Below are positions 40,342 to 49,937 of a stretch of 52,812 nt of DNA, piece by piece. Every line of letters begins with the position of its first letter. Position 1 is the stretch's first letter. Source of the DNA: an uncultured Bacilli bacterium. Lineage in GTDB: Bacteria; Bacillota_I; Bacilli_A; RF39; UBA660. The DNA lies in NCBI GenBank assembly GCA_947631655.1, contig CANRME010000002.1:1-52812 (forward strand), read 5' to 3'. The position numbers and the translations under genes were made by a program. The notes below the pieces were generated by a model that did no database searches, was not told where the DNA came from, and worked only from the letters and a program-made list of their open reading frames with translations.

Positions 40342-42230
40342 TGACTTATTTAGAATATAAAACTGCTATTGAAGGAATTCATCAAAGAATGAGTAGTGAA
40401 GGAATTAATAATCAACAGTTACAAAATGATTTAATTTTACTTGAATCTATTTATCATAATGAACTTAAAGAGGCTTTAAAGACAAAGATAGACCAAATGG
40501 AAGAAAGAGAACTTGATGATAATATTGCAAAAATGAGTCCGAGCTTTGAGGAAGAAGACGAAAAACTAAAAGCTATTTATTTAGAGCCACAAATTAAAGA
40601 ATTTACTAGTCAAAGAAATATTACTTTTACAAATATTAAAGAGATACAGGAAATACTAGACATGCACGATAAATACTCCAAGGCAAAGATTGATTATGTA
40701 GATATGCTTACTAAATCTTCATCTTTTAAAGTTGCTATGAGTTGGTTTAAGACGACTGATTTTTATAAAAATAATAAACAAAATTTTGATGCTTTTGAAA
40801 CTCAAATGAACTATCGTTTTAATGGTAATGAGGTGATTGATAGACAAGTAGTAGAACTATTATTTAATGAAACAATGGGAGAGTTAGTTAATAATTACTT
40901 TTTTAAATTAAATTTTATTAATGAACATTATTTTGAACCAGACTATCATGATCGAAAAGTAGAAGACCCACTTACTATAGAAGATATATTAAATCATGTG
41001 GCTAATGCTTCAGGACTTAGTAATAGTATAAGAGAGAAATCGTTTGAAACTTATTATAAAACGACTGATTTTTATAAACAAAATCCTAATTTTAGCGTTT
41101 TAATGAATGATAGGGTAGTAACAGAGATGGGTAGTGGTATCCAAACTCTTCATACTTTAAAAGATATTTATACAACAGCTTATCAAAAATATGCGGAAGA
41201 AAAAGATAAAATGATTGTAAAGCCACAAGAAAAAATAAAGAGTAGAACACAAACTATTGAAGATAAAAAGGCTTATTTACTAGAATTAATTACTGGCAAA
41301 TATACACGGAGTGTTGATGCAAATAAAGCTATTCAAAATAGCGAAATGTTACAAGGATTAAGTGCCCAAGTTCCAGAGATGGAAGGATTTAATCATAAGA
41401 CTAAAGAAGGAGTAAGTTTAGATGATGTATTAAGTACATCAAATCCTAGTTTAGGAGGACTAGGTAGTGCTTTACACGAATTATCAGGATTAGATTCCGA
41501 ACAAGAACAATTCTATAGTTTATTACAAAATTATGAAACAGTTATATTGCCAGCATATAATTCAGAGATACAAGTAATAAATGATCAAAGAGAACAATAT
41601 GAAGCTCAATTAAAAGAAGCCCAAAATTTAGTAGCGAATGCAGAAGTACAATTATCTGTTAAACAAAATGAAAAAGTAAATATATTCAATAAAAATAAAC
41701 ATAATATAGAATTAGCACAATGTACACAATCTTATAATGAGGCGAAGAAAAGGGAAGAAGAAGTTAATTCTTTACTTGATAATATTAAAAAAGCAAATGA
41801 AAGTAGTTATCTAAAATTAAATACCGAGTACACTAAGTTAATACAATATGTACCACATGTAAGAAATTATTTACCACATCAATTAGAAAATATTAAAAGT
41901 GACGCTAGAGCTTATTTTGAATTAAAAAGAAATACAGCTTTACAAGCTTATAGAGAAGCGATTATTAATTACGTTAGTAATGTTTCTAAGTTCTTTAAAA
42001 CGACACCAGAAAAATTATATGAAAAATTTAGTATCAATTTAGAAGTGTTCCAACCAGATATTTTAAATCGCATAACTCTTATGGCCCAAGCTTTAAATGA
42101 AGCGGTTAATTTAAGTGTTCAAGATGAACAAGTTTTAGAAGCTATGAGAAATGCGGCCGGTTCTGATATAGAGCTAGCTCAAGATGATTTGAATACAATT
42201 ATAAATGAAGAATCACAAAGACATCGTTAA
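40341..42230 (+). CDS. Large coiled-coil cytosolic protein of unknown function
   Basis: A 629-residue, highly charged, mostly helical protein without signal or membrane helix; family not recognised. The phrase KTTDFYKxN occurs twice (about 137 and 240), each in a similar setting, suggesting a duplicated domain of about 100 residues. Residues about 410-490 look like a coiled coil (QVINDQREQYEAQLKEAQN...). GAGGGTG ribosome site, coupled to the 36-residue gene by a TAATG overlap. It is the only plus-strand unit in the parB-rsmG-mnmG-mnmE stretch, sitting where Bacillus has noc, parA and parB. A structural role is possible but not shown. Confidence 0.6.
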   Translation: MTYLEYKTAIEGIHQRMSSEGINNQQLQNDLILLESIYHNELKEALKTKIDQMEERELDDNIAKMSPSFEEEDEKLKAIYLEPQIKEFTSQRNITFTNIKEIQEILDMHDKYSKAKIDYVDMLTKSSSFKVAMSWFKTTDFYKNNKQNFDAFETQMNYRFNGNEVIDRQVVELLFNETMGELVNNYFFKLNFINEHYFEPDYHDRKVEDPLTIEDILNHVANASGLSNSIREKSFETYYKTTDFYKQNPNFSVLMNDRVVTEMGSGIQTLHTLKDIYTTAYQKYAEEKDKMIVKPQEKIKSRTQTIEDKKAYLLELITGKYTRSVDANKAIQNSEMLQGLSAQVPEMEGFNHKTKEGVSLDDVLSTSNPSLGGLGSALHELSGLDSEQEQFYSLLQNYETVILPAYNSEIQVINDQREQYEAQLKEAQNLVANAEVQLSVKQNEKVNIFNKNKHNIELAQCTQSYNEAKKREEEVNSLLDNIKKANESSYLKLNTEYTKLIQYVPHVRNYLPHQLENIKSDARAYFELKRNTALQAYREAIINYVSNVSKFFKTTPEKLYEKFSINLEVFQPDILNRITLMAQALNEAVNLSVQDEQVLEAMRNAAGSDIELAQDDLNTIINEESQRHR

Positions 42231-42245
42231 GGATGTCTTTTTTTA
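42217..42245 (+). terminator. Terminator of the coiled-coil protein gene
   Basis: Stem AAAGACATC / GATGTCTTT, loop GTTAAG, tail of T. It overlaps the stop codon. Confidence 0.88.
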
Positions 42246-42248
42246 AAG

Positions 42249-42270
42249 TTAGTACGGTACATCGTACTAA
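42249..42270. repeat. Short hairpin with loop GTACAT
   Basis: Stem TTAGTACG / CGTACTAA. The apex CGGTACATCG is the same as in the hairpin at 42283-42314. There is no T tail, so it does not look like a terminator. Confidence 0.6.
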
Positions 42271-42282
42271 ATCTTAATTTTA

Positions 42283-42314
42283 AAAAGTTATTTCGGTACA
42301 TCGAAATAACTTTT
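42283..42314 (-). terminator. Terminator of rsmG
   Basis: Thirteen-base stem AAAAGTTATTTCG / CGAAATAACTTTT with loop GTACAT; on the minus strand TTTTTA follows, directly after the rsmG stop. Confidence 0.8.
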
Positions 42315-43016
42315 CTATTTATTTTCTTTTAATATTTGTTTATAAGGGCGGGGATATTTAGGATTGGTTGGTTTTAATTTGGTTATTTTAATTATGGTTC
42401 TTTTAGATTCTTCAAAAGGAAGAGTAAAATCTTTTTGAGTAGTTATCTTACTATCTAAAGTAGTTAAGATTTTAGAGCTTGCTTCTAGTTCTTTAGATAT
42501 TTCACCTTTTAAAGCAATAAAATAACCATTTACTTTAACATAAGGAAGTGCTAACTCACTTAAGATTGGTAAAGAAGCAACGGCTCTTGAAGTTACCAAA
42601 TCAAAATATTCTCGTTTATCTTTAATGTATTCTTCAGCTCGAGCATGAACTAATGTTACTTTAAGATCTAATTTTTCACATAATTCTTCTAAAAATTTTA
42701 TCTTTTTATTATTGCTATCTAGTAAAGTAACTTCTAAATGAGGATAGAAAATTTTTAGAACAAGACCAGGGAAACCAGCACCAGTGCCAATATCTAATAA
42801 AGTGTTTATAGTATTTGAATCTATTACTTTGGTAATAGTTAAAGAATCATAAAAATGTTTTAAATAAATATCTTTAGTTTCAGTTATAGCAGTTAAATTA
42901 GTATGTTTATTATAATCTTGCAGGAAAGTACAATATGTTTTTAGTTTGTCTAAAACATCAGGTGTAGGAGTAATATTTAAATCAGTTAAATTTTTAATAA
43001 ATTCTTGTTCAGTCAT
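42315..43016 (-). CDS. rsmG: 16S rRNA (guanine527-N7)-methyltransferase RsmG
   Basis: Methylates G527 of 16S rRNA, with SAM as donor. The 233-residue protein has the SAM-binding motif LLDIGTGAGFPGLVLKI and the family block VTSRAVASLPILSELALPYV. It starts inside the mnmG end (8-base overlap), so the pair is coupled, as in the mnmE-mnmG-rsmG (trmE-gidA-gidB) operon of Bacillota. Confidence 0.96.
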   Translation of the reverse strand: MTEQEFIKNLTDLNITPTPDVLDKLKTYCTFLQDYNKHTNLTAITETKDIYLKHFYDSLTITKVIDSNTINTLLDIGTGAGFPGLVLKIFYPHLEVTLLDSNNKKIKFLEELCEKLDLKVTLVHARAEEYIKDKREYFDLVTSRAVASLPILSELALPYVKVNGYFIALKGEISKELEASSKILTTLDSKITTQKDFTLPFEESKRTIIKITKLKPTNPKYPRPYKQILKENK

Positions 43017-44868
43017 TTTTGTTATACTCCTTTTTTAAATAAACTTGTAAGACAGATAAGTCGCTTGGGTTGACACCACTGATACGAGAAGCTTGTGCTA
43101 ATGTTTTGGGACGAACTAATTCGAGTTTTTGACGAGCTTCACTAGCTAAGTTTTTAATATCTTTATAATTAATATCTTCAGGAACTTCTTTCTCTTCTAG
43201 TTTAGCTAATTTTTCAACTTCTTTGTAAGATTTTGCAATATAACCTTCATATTTAGTAGCTATTTCTACTTGTTCTAAGACTTCATCATTATAGTCTAGA
43301 TTTAATAATTCTTTTAAGAAAGATATTTTTATTTCCGGACGTTTTAATAATTGATAGTAAGTAATATTTTCTTTAGGAATTTCTAGATTATATTTTTTAA
43401 ATAGGTCTTTATCTTGTTTAATTAAGTGATGTTCTTGTAAATATTTAGTTAAAGTATCTATATCTTTTTCTTTAGTAGTTAAACGATTCATTTGTTCTTC
43501 GTTAATTAAGCCACAATTATATCCATATTTTCGAAGACGTAGGTCAGCATTATCATGACGAAGAAGTAAACGGAATTCGGCACGAGATGTGAGCATTCGA
43601 TATGGTTCTTTCGTACCTTTAGTTACTAGATCGTCTATTAAAACACCAATATAAGATTCATTTCTTTTTAGTATTAAAGGTTCTTTATTTTGAAGTTTTA
43701 GAGAAGAGTTAATACCAGCGATTAAGCCTTGACCAGCGGCTTCTTCATAACCAGAAGTACCATTTATTTGACCAGCGGTGAAAAGATTAGTTATAACTTT
43801 ATTTTCAAGAGAAGGACTTATTTGGAGAGGATCGATAGCATCATATTCAATAGCATAAGCATTCTTAGTAATAACTGCGTTTTCTAGTCCCTTTAGAGAA
43901 TGAACCATTTTTTCTTGAATATCTTTAGGCATACTAGTAGAAAAACCTTGTAAGTACCATTCATCATAATATAAGCTTTCAGGTTCTAGAAATAATTGAT
44001 GACGTTCTTTATCACTAAAACGAACGATTTTATCTTCAATAGAAGGACAGTAACGAGGTCCAACACCTTCTACGATACCACCATACATACTTGATTTATC
44101 TAAGTTATCTAAAATTAATTTTTTAGTTTCGGGAGTAGTATAAATTAAATAACATTTTTGTTGCTTATTTTTATCATATAAAGGAGGGTTATCGAAACTG
44201 AAGGTCCAATATTCATCGTCACCATTTTCTTCTTTCATGACAGAAAAATCAATAGAACTAGCTTTGATACGAGGAGGAGTTCCAGTTTTTAAACGTAGGA
44301 TTTTAATACCTAGTTTTTTTAGATTATCACTTAGATGACGGGAGTAATCTTCGCCATGAGGTCCACTTGGAGTTTTCGTATGACCCACTAGAATTTGGGC
44401 TTTTAAATAAGTACCGGTGGTTAAGATTAAATTAGTACAAGATATTTCTTCACCATTAGATAGAATTATTCCTTTAATAGTATTATCTTCGACAATAATA
44501 TCTTCAACCATAGCTTCTTTAATAGTAAGATTAGGAGTGTTTTCTAAAACTCTCACCATTTCTTTAGGATAAGTTATTTTATCAGCTTGAGCACGTAGGG
44601 AACGCACAGCAGGGCCTTTACTATTATTAAGCATTTTTATTTGGAAGTGAGATCTATCAGCAACTTTACCCATAATACCACCTAAAGCATCTATTTCTCT
44701 TACAATAATACCTTTAGCGGTTCCACCAATAGAGGGGTTACAGGGCATGTCCGCAATATTTTTTTTGTTCATGGTTACTAAAAGAGTTTTAATACCCATA
44801 GTAGCACTAGCATGAGCAGCTTCACAACCGGCGTGACCACCACCAACAACTATACAATCATATTTCAT
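43009..44868 (-). CDS. mnmG: tRNA uridine-5-carboxymethylaminomethyl modification enzyme MnmG
   Basis: FAD-dependent partner of MnmE in making cmnm5U34 at tRNA wobble positions. The 619-residue protein has the dinucleotide-binding GGGHAGCEAAHASA at the N-terminus, the cysteine-bearing MPCNPSIGGTAKG, and C-terminal helical MnmE-binding domain ending ARQKLELVRPKTLAQASRISGVNPSD. Complete. TGA stop. Confidence 0.97.
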   Translation of the reverse strand: MKYDCIVVGGGHAGCEAAHASATMGIKTLLVTMNKKNIADMPCNPSIGGTAKGIIVREIDALGGIMGKVADRSHFQIKMLNNSKGPAVRSLRAQADKITYPKEMVRVLENTPNLTIKEAMVEDIIVEDNTIKGIILSNGEEISCTNLILTTGTYLKAQILVGHTKTPSGPHGEDYSRHLSDNLKKLGIKILRLKTGTPPRIKASSIDFSVMKEENGDDEYWTFSFDNPPLYDKNKQQKCYLIYTTPETKKLILDNLDKSSMYGGIVEGVGPRYCPSIEDKIVRFSDKERHQLFLEPESLYYDEWYLQGFSTSMPKDIQEKMVHSLKGLENAVITKNAYAIEYDAIDPLQISPSLENKVITNLFTAGQINGTSGYEEAAGQGLIAGINSSLKLQNKEPLILKRNESYIGVLIDDLVTKGTKEPYRMLTSRAEFRLLLRHDNADLRLRKYGYNCGLINEEQMNRLTTKEKDIDTLTKYLQEHHLIKQDKDLFKKYNLEIPKENITYYQLLKRPEIKISFLKELLNLDYNDEVLEQVEIATKYEGYIAKSYKEVEKLAKLEEKEVPEDINYKDIKNLASEARQKLELVRPKTLAQASRISGVNPSDLSVLQVYLKKEYNKND

Positions 44869-44876
44869 TTTTTCAC

Positions 44877-46223
44877 CTACTTTCCTAAACAGAAATTTTT
44901 AAATAATTCGTCGATTAATTCTTCCGAATAAGTAGCACCAATAATTTCCCCTAAAGCATTCCAAGCATTTTTAATATCTATTTCTGCTAAATCAATAGGT
45001 GTTTCATCATTTAAGGAAATAATACTATTATTAATATAATTAATCGCTTTTTCAACTAATGCTATTTGGCGCGCATTCGACATATAAGCTAAGTTTTTAC
45101 TTTCAATTTTACCTAAGTTAAAGATTTTTAATATTTCTTTTTTAAGGGCATTGATGCCATCTTCACTATTGGTATTTCCCTCAATATAAGATGGAAGATG
45201 TTCTAACTCTAACTTAGTTTGTAAATCATTTTTATTAACAAAGATGATATGAGTTAGATCTTTTATTTTTTCTAATAAATCTTTATCTTCTTTAGTTAAT
45301 TTTTCATTACTATTTAAAACTAAGATTACTAAGTCAGCTTTATTTATGGCTTCTAAACTTTTATCAACACCAATTTTTTCAACAACGTCAGTAGTGTTTC
45401 TAATACCAGCAGTATCAATGAAATTAAGTTTTATACCATCAATTACGATACTACCTTCCACTATATCACGCGTAGTTCCAGCGATGTTAGTAACAATGGC
45501 TTTATTTTCATTTAAGAAACGATTTAATAAACTAGATTTACCAACATTAGGACGGCCGACAATACAAATATTTAAACCATCTTTAATGATTTTAGAGGTT
45601 TTACTTTCTTTTAAAATAGTATTTAAATTTTCTTTTACTTCTTCTAATTTAGGTAATAAAGTTTTATGGGTTACTACTTCAACATCTTCATATTCAGGGT
45701 AGTCAATATTTACTTCAATATTAGATAAAAGATATGCTAATTTTTCTCTTTCATTAGTTATTAATTTAGATAAAGTACCAGTTACTTGGTTTATAGCCAT
45801 CTTACGAGCATTATCTGTATCAGCAGTGATTAGATCACTTACAGCTTCGCTTTCGACTAAATCGATACGTCCATTTAGGAAAGCTCTCTTAGTAAATTCA
45901 CCAGGTTCAGCAAGACGAGCACCAATAGTTAATAAAATTTCTAATATTTTATTAGTGATAGCAATACCACCATGGGTATTTATTTCAACGACATCTTCGG
46001 TAGTAAAAGTTTTAGGAGCACGCATTACAGATACTAATACTTCATCAATTATTTCATTTTTATATTTTATATAACCATAATGAATAGTATGAGATGGGAC
46101 TTTAGTTAAATCTTTAGTAAATATACTGCTTACTAAAGAAATAGCTTCTTTACCACTTAATCTAATTATGGCGATAGCACCTTCCCCTAAAGGTGTTGAT
46201 ATAGCACAAATTGTATCAGTCAT
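44877..46223 (-). CDS. mnmE: tRNA modification GTPase MnmE
   Basis: GTPase that works with MnmG on wobble uridines. N-terminal formyl-THF-binding domain (DTICAISTPLGEGAIAIIRLSG), helical domain split by the G domain, and G motifs GRPNVGKSS, DTAG and NKND; the C-terminal catalytic motif reads FCLGK, with its Cys. 448 residues, normal. It is first in the operon; the usual upstream jag-yidC-rnpA-rpmH genes are not next to it here. Confidence 0.97.
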   Translation of the reverse strand: MTDTICAISTPLGEGAIAIIRLSGKEAISLVSSIFTKDLTKVPSHTIHYGYIKYKNEIIDEVLVSVMRAPKTFTTEDVVEINTHGGIAITNKILEILLTIGARLAEPGEFTKRAFLNGRIDLVESEAVSDLITADTDNARKMAINQVTGTLSKLITNEREKLAYLLSNIEVNIDYPEYEDVEVVTHKTLLPKLEEVKENLNTILKESKTSKIIKDGLNICIVGRPNVGKSSLLNRFLNENKAIVTNIAGTTRDIVEGSIVIDGIKLNFIDTAGIRNTTDVVEKIGVDKSLEAINKADLVILVLNSNEKLTKEDKDLLEKIKDLTHIIFVNKNDLQTKLELEHLPSYIEGNTNSEDGINALKKEILKIFNLGKIESKNLAYMSNARQIALVEKAINYINNSIISLNDETPIDLAEIDIKNAWNALGEIIGATYSEELIDELFKNFCLGK

Positions 46224-46244
46224 AGTAACCCTTCTTTCCGCTGT

Positions 46245-46273
46245 ATTATAGCACGAAGTAAGAAAAGTTTAAA
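46245..46273 (-). promoter_or_regulatory. Promoter of the mnmE-mnmG-rsmG operon
   Basis: Minus strand: -35 TTTAAA (46268-46273), 17-bp spacer, extended -10 TGCTATAAT (-10 at 46245-46250). Confidence 0.65.
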
Positions 46274-46393
46274 GATTAAATGAATAAAAAATGATGCTTC
46301 TTAAATACTTACCCTTTATTTAGTTTCTTCTTGCAAAATAATTACATAACAGCAAACCGATATTTATCATCAACTTTTTAATTTTTTTATAAA

Positions 46394-46428
46394 AAAAGAA
46401 TTAATGTTTTTTATTCAATAATTCTTTT
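46394..46428 (-). terminator. Terminator of the zinc-ribbon operon
   Basis: Minus strand: 10-bp stem AAAAGAATTA / TAATTCTTTT, 15-base loop, followed by a run of seven T. Confidence 0.75.
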
Positions 46429-46473
46429 AATATTTCTAATTTTAAATTCTTCATTTTTATTGCCGTTCTGTAA

Positions 46474-47058
46474 TTATCCGTTATTATTTTTTTCTTTATA
46501 TTCAATTCTACGACGACAGTATTTACATCTTCCTACATTGGAAGTTAACATATTATCAGCTCCACAATAAGGACAGTAAACAACGTGAGTATTTTTAGCT
46601 TTTTCGCGTTTTTCTTTCATAATTAGATCATTCTTTTCTGATATTTTAGCATTTTGTTGTTCTGATTCTTTTATATAATTTCTTATGCTACTATTTAATT
46701 TACTGCTTACTTTTGAAAAAATCATATTAAATATATAAGTAATTATAATAAATATAATTCCAACTGTTATTAATAATTTACTATAATTGAGTAGTTTAAA
46801 ATAAATATTTGATTCTATTATAGTAGATAAATAAGGAAAAGAAGAAATACTAATTTTAAAGATATTTAAAATATATTTAGATATTTCAGGTATTAATATA
46901 AGTATCCCACAACATAAAATAGTTATAGGGGTTGAATACTTTTTAGAACTAAATATGTAATATCTAAATAATATTAAACAGATTCCTAGGAAAGGAATAA
47001 AGTATAAAGTTAGTAGAATTACTGGAATACTACATAGTATTTTTAAAAATCTATTCAT
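46474..47058 (-). CDS. Membrane protein with C-terminal zinc ribbon
   Basis: A 194-residue protein with about four hydrophobic segments in residues 5-120, a charged helical linker, and a C-terminal zinc ribbon: CPYCGADN at about 162-169 and CKYCRRR at about 177-183. Family not recognised beyond that. It is the last gene of the operon, 13 bases after the 950-residue gene, with AAAGGA ribosome site. The ribbon is probably cytosolic and may bind a partner or zinc. Confidence 0.65.
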   Translation of the reverse strand: MNRFLKILCSIPVILLTLYFIPFLGICLILFRYYIFSSKKYSTPITILCCGILILIPEISKYILNIFKISISSFPYLSTIIESNIYFKLLNYSKLLITVGIIFIIITYIFNMIFSKVSSKLNSSIRNYIKESEQQNAKISEKNDLIMKEKREKAKNTHVVYCPYCGADNMLTSNVGRCKYCRRRIEYKEKNNNG

Positions 47059-47071
47059 AAATTATTCCTTT

Positions 47072-49924
47072 CTATTTATTAAAGAATTTTAAATCTGATT
47101 CTAGCGATTCGCTAATTCTTATAGGTTGATTAGAACCTTTATAATAATCATTTGCTTTAGTAACACAAGTTTGTTTATTACACTTTAAATCAACATATCT
47201 TTTTTCTCCGGGGTAATTATTGTCATATACTCCAATATAATAATGATTAGCGTCTTTATTATCTTGTACTAAACTTATAGCATTTATTGCGTGATAACTA
47301 GAACCCCCATCAAATGCTGAAAAAATAACAGGAGCATCTTTATTATCTAATCTATTTTTTAATAGTTCAATAAATGCTGCTCTATTTAGTTTTTCTGATG
47401 ATTCTGTGCCAATAACGTTTCTTAACCATACCAAAAAATTTGACGAAGATGAGTAATTTCGAGTAACATCTTGCTTAATAAAACCGGCATAAATAGCATT
47501 TAATAGTTGTTTATCACTATTATCTATAACAGAACTGGTTTGCATTTTATCTTCATTTAATAGAACTTCTTCATAATCTTCATATTTAACTCCCCATTTT
47601 TCTACTTTAGTTTTATCATCTAAGGTAGACTTAAATACTGAAGTATCATACATACCTGAATTAGCTAACTCTTTTTTATATTTTTCAGCATATACCATTG
47701 TATTACCAGATAATGTCAGTAAATCTGATGGTGGAGTTTCATTAAAATACTCAAATCCAAATGTATATTTTAAATTATTTGTTTTTAATTTATAATCATA
47801 AAGATTCTTAAAATTAGCAAAATATGTATTGTTTAAATCATAAGCATAAGATTTGTTTTTATCGGCAGTTATCCTATCCGCACTTAAAGGTAATTTTTTT
47901 GTATAGTATAATTCAGCAATAGTAGCCATTCCATAACAATGGCCTTCCGCTGAAAGGTTTGTACCGTAATTATGAAATGAGAATCCATCACGGTTTACAA
48001 CAAATCCACTGTCAGATATTAACATCCCATCTACTTGTCCATCATTATCTAAATCTATTAAGTTATCATCTAATTCTGCACCAACATTTTCAAATAATTC
48101 AGTTAATCCGTTAACGTCACTTGAAGAATAAAACTTACAACCTGTTTTATTTGAAATAGTTGATAATTCTGTATTGGTAGCTCCGCTACCAAATCCGATA
48201 GAACATATTTTTACATTATCAGAATTAGCATTATCAATTATAGTTTGAGTTTTACTTTTTAATAATGAATCTTCTCCATCAGTTAATATTACAATAAATT
48301 TATTATCACTTTCCGCATTAAATTCCTTTATTCCTTTGAATAGAGCATTTACAATATTTGTACCTTCTACTTCTGTAATAAATTTTCCATTCATTCCACT
48401 TAAAGTGTTCTTTATTGATGAAGCATCTGTTCCTATTTTATTGGCACTAGCATAATCACTTCTAAATTCTGATAATCCTATTTGATAATTTTTTTGAGAT
48501 AATCTAGTAACTAAATCACTAGTTAATGTAAATCTTACTCCATCGGCATCATAACCTGGTAATGGAGAATTATCAAAAATAGTTCCCGTATACTCTTCTC
48601 CAGTTATCTCTTTATATTGCTCACTATTATACATACTCCATGAATTATCAAGGATAAACAATATTTGAGTTGTTGTTTTTGTTTTTACAATAGTTTTATC
48701 ACCTATAACATAATTTGAAAAATGTTTTAAAGTTGCTGATAAGGTATTGTTATCTTTATCAATAGTAGTTTCTATTTCTTCATATTCCGAATTTTCTTCA
48801 TTAAAGTAATATATAGATAAGTTATCTTCATTTAAAGAGTATTTTATTAAATCTTCATCGGTATATGATAATGTAACTAATGCTTTTTCAATTGTACCAG
48901 GAGTATAGAAAGAATATAAATTATCTATCATTCCTTTTTTATTGCTAATTTTTGTATTTGAATTTATTTCGGCTGTAGTACTAGCAATATTTCCTTTTCC
49001 AGAAATTGTAAGGTTTATATTATCAGTTGAATAACTATAGGATAAAGCTCTTTCGCCATCTTTTAGGCCATCTCCTTTGGAATCGATTTTTAATGGATCT
49101 AACTCTAATTCTATTTCATTATAATCATTTAATCCGTCGCCATCAGTATCTTCTTTATTAGGATCGGTTTTACTTGTAAACAATTCATAGTTATCGTCAA
49201 GTCCATCCATATCACTATCAAGTAGTTCAGGATTGGTATTATATTCTTTTTCTTGTTTATTAGTTAATCCATCAAAATCTATATCTTCATCGGAATCATA
49301 ATCTACTTTCATATCTAATGCTAATTCTTGGTGTTCGGTATTAGGATTTATTACTGTAAATTCCTTCTTAAGTGTTTTTAATTTGTATTTAACTTCAATA
49401 TTACACTTACCAAGAGAATCAGATACATCCCATAATATATCTAATCCGTTTCTTACATAATTTCCACATGTAGTTTTTATTTTTAGTTGGTCTAGTTTCT
49501 TTTCATTTGAAAAATTGATTCCTAAATCTAAATTACTTTGAGTGACATAGCTTAAATTTATTACTTCTTTGTCTTTATTCCAACTTAAGTTTTCGAACCC
49601 AATTATTTGGTCATAAATAAATACTACGATTACGATAGCAAGTAAGCTGCCAAGACTTATTAATAAATTCTTTTTATATTTTATTACAAATTCTTGAATT
49701 TTTGTAAGCAATGGTTTTATAAAATTTTGACTTTTGGTAGAAAGCATTTCTGTCATAGTTCCACTACTATTTGTAGGAACATTTAAGTTGCTTTCTTGAG
49801 CTATATTTGATTCATTAACTTGTGGTGTTGTTTGTTTGAATTGAAAATTTTTTAAATTAGTACCACAGTTTGAGCAAAACTCGGAATTTTCAGGTAATTT
49901 AGTACCACACTTTGGACAAAACAT
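47072..49924 (-). CDS. Zinc ribbon, TM, Ca-binding-like repeats, VWA and Cys-peptidase-like protein
   Basis: A 950-residue protein with an unusual order of parts. Residues 3-23: zinc ribbon (CPKC and CSNC). 86-104: single membrane helix, so the ribbon is cytosolic and the rest outside. About 208-290: thrombospondin type 3-like calcium repeats (DSDMDGLDD, DTDGDGLND and others). About 420-620: von Willebrand A domain with a MIDAS-like DNSWS (426-430) and TDGEDS (548-553). 624-633: one more DLDNDGQVDG repeat. About 640-915: a domain with GHCYGMA (Cys663), SSYHAIN (His878) and YDNN (901-903), the residue order of a papain-type cysteine peptidase. The peptidase call is inference. AAAAGGAGG site; lies 13 bases from both operon neighbours. 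Confidence 0.75.
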   Translation of the reverse strand: MFCPKCGTKLPENSEFCSNCGTNLKNFQFKQTTPQVNESNIAQESNLNVPTNSSGTMTEMLSTKSQNFIKPLLTKIQEFVIKYKKNLLISLGSLLAIVIVVFIYDQIIGFENLSWNKDKEVINLSYVTQSNLDLGINFSNEKKLDQLKIKTTCGNYVRNGLDILWDVSDSLGKCNIEVKYKLKTLKKEFTVINPNTEHQELALDMKVDYDSDEDIDFDGLTNKQEKEYNTNPELLDSDMDGLDDNYELFTSKTDPNKEDTDGDGLNDYNEIELELDPLKIDSKGDGLKDGERALSYSYSTDNINLTISGKGNIASTTAEINSNTKISNKKGMIDNLYSFYTPGTIEKALVTLSYTDEDLIKYSLNEDNLSIYYFNEENSEYEEIETTIDKDNNTLSATLKHFSNYVIGDKTIVKTKTTTQILFILDNSWSMYNSEQYKEITGEEYTGTIFDNSPLPGYDADGVRFTLTSDLVTRLSQKNYQIGLSEFRSDYASANKIGTDASSIKNTLSGMNGKFITEVEGTNIVNALFKGIKEFNAESDNKFIVILTDGEDSLLKSKTQTIIDNANSDNVKICSIGFGSGATNTELSTISNKTGCKFYSSSDVNGLTELFENVGAELDDNLIDLDNDGQVDGMLISDSGFVVNRDGFSFHNYGTNLSAEGHCYGMATIAELYYTKKLPLSADRITADKNKSYAYDLNNTYFANFKNLYDYKLKTNNLKYTFGFEYFNETPPSDLLTLSGNTMVYAEKYKKELANSGMYDTSVFKSTLDDKTKVEKWGVKYEDYEEVLLNEDKMQTSSVIDNSDKQLLNAIYAGFIKQDVTRNYSSSSNFLVWLRNVIGTESSEKLNRAAFIELLKNRLDNKDAPVIFSAFDGGSSYHAINAISLVQDNKDANHYYIGVYDNNYPGEKRYVDLKCNKQTCVTKANDYYKGSNQPIRISESLESDLKFFNK

Positions 49925-49937
49925 AGTTTACCTCCTT

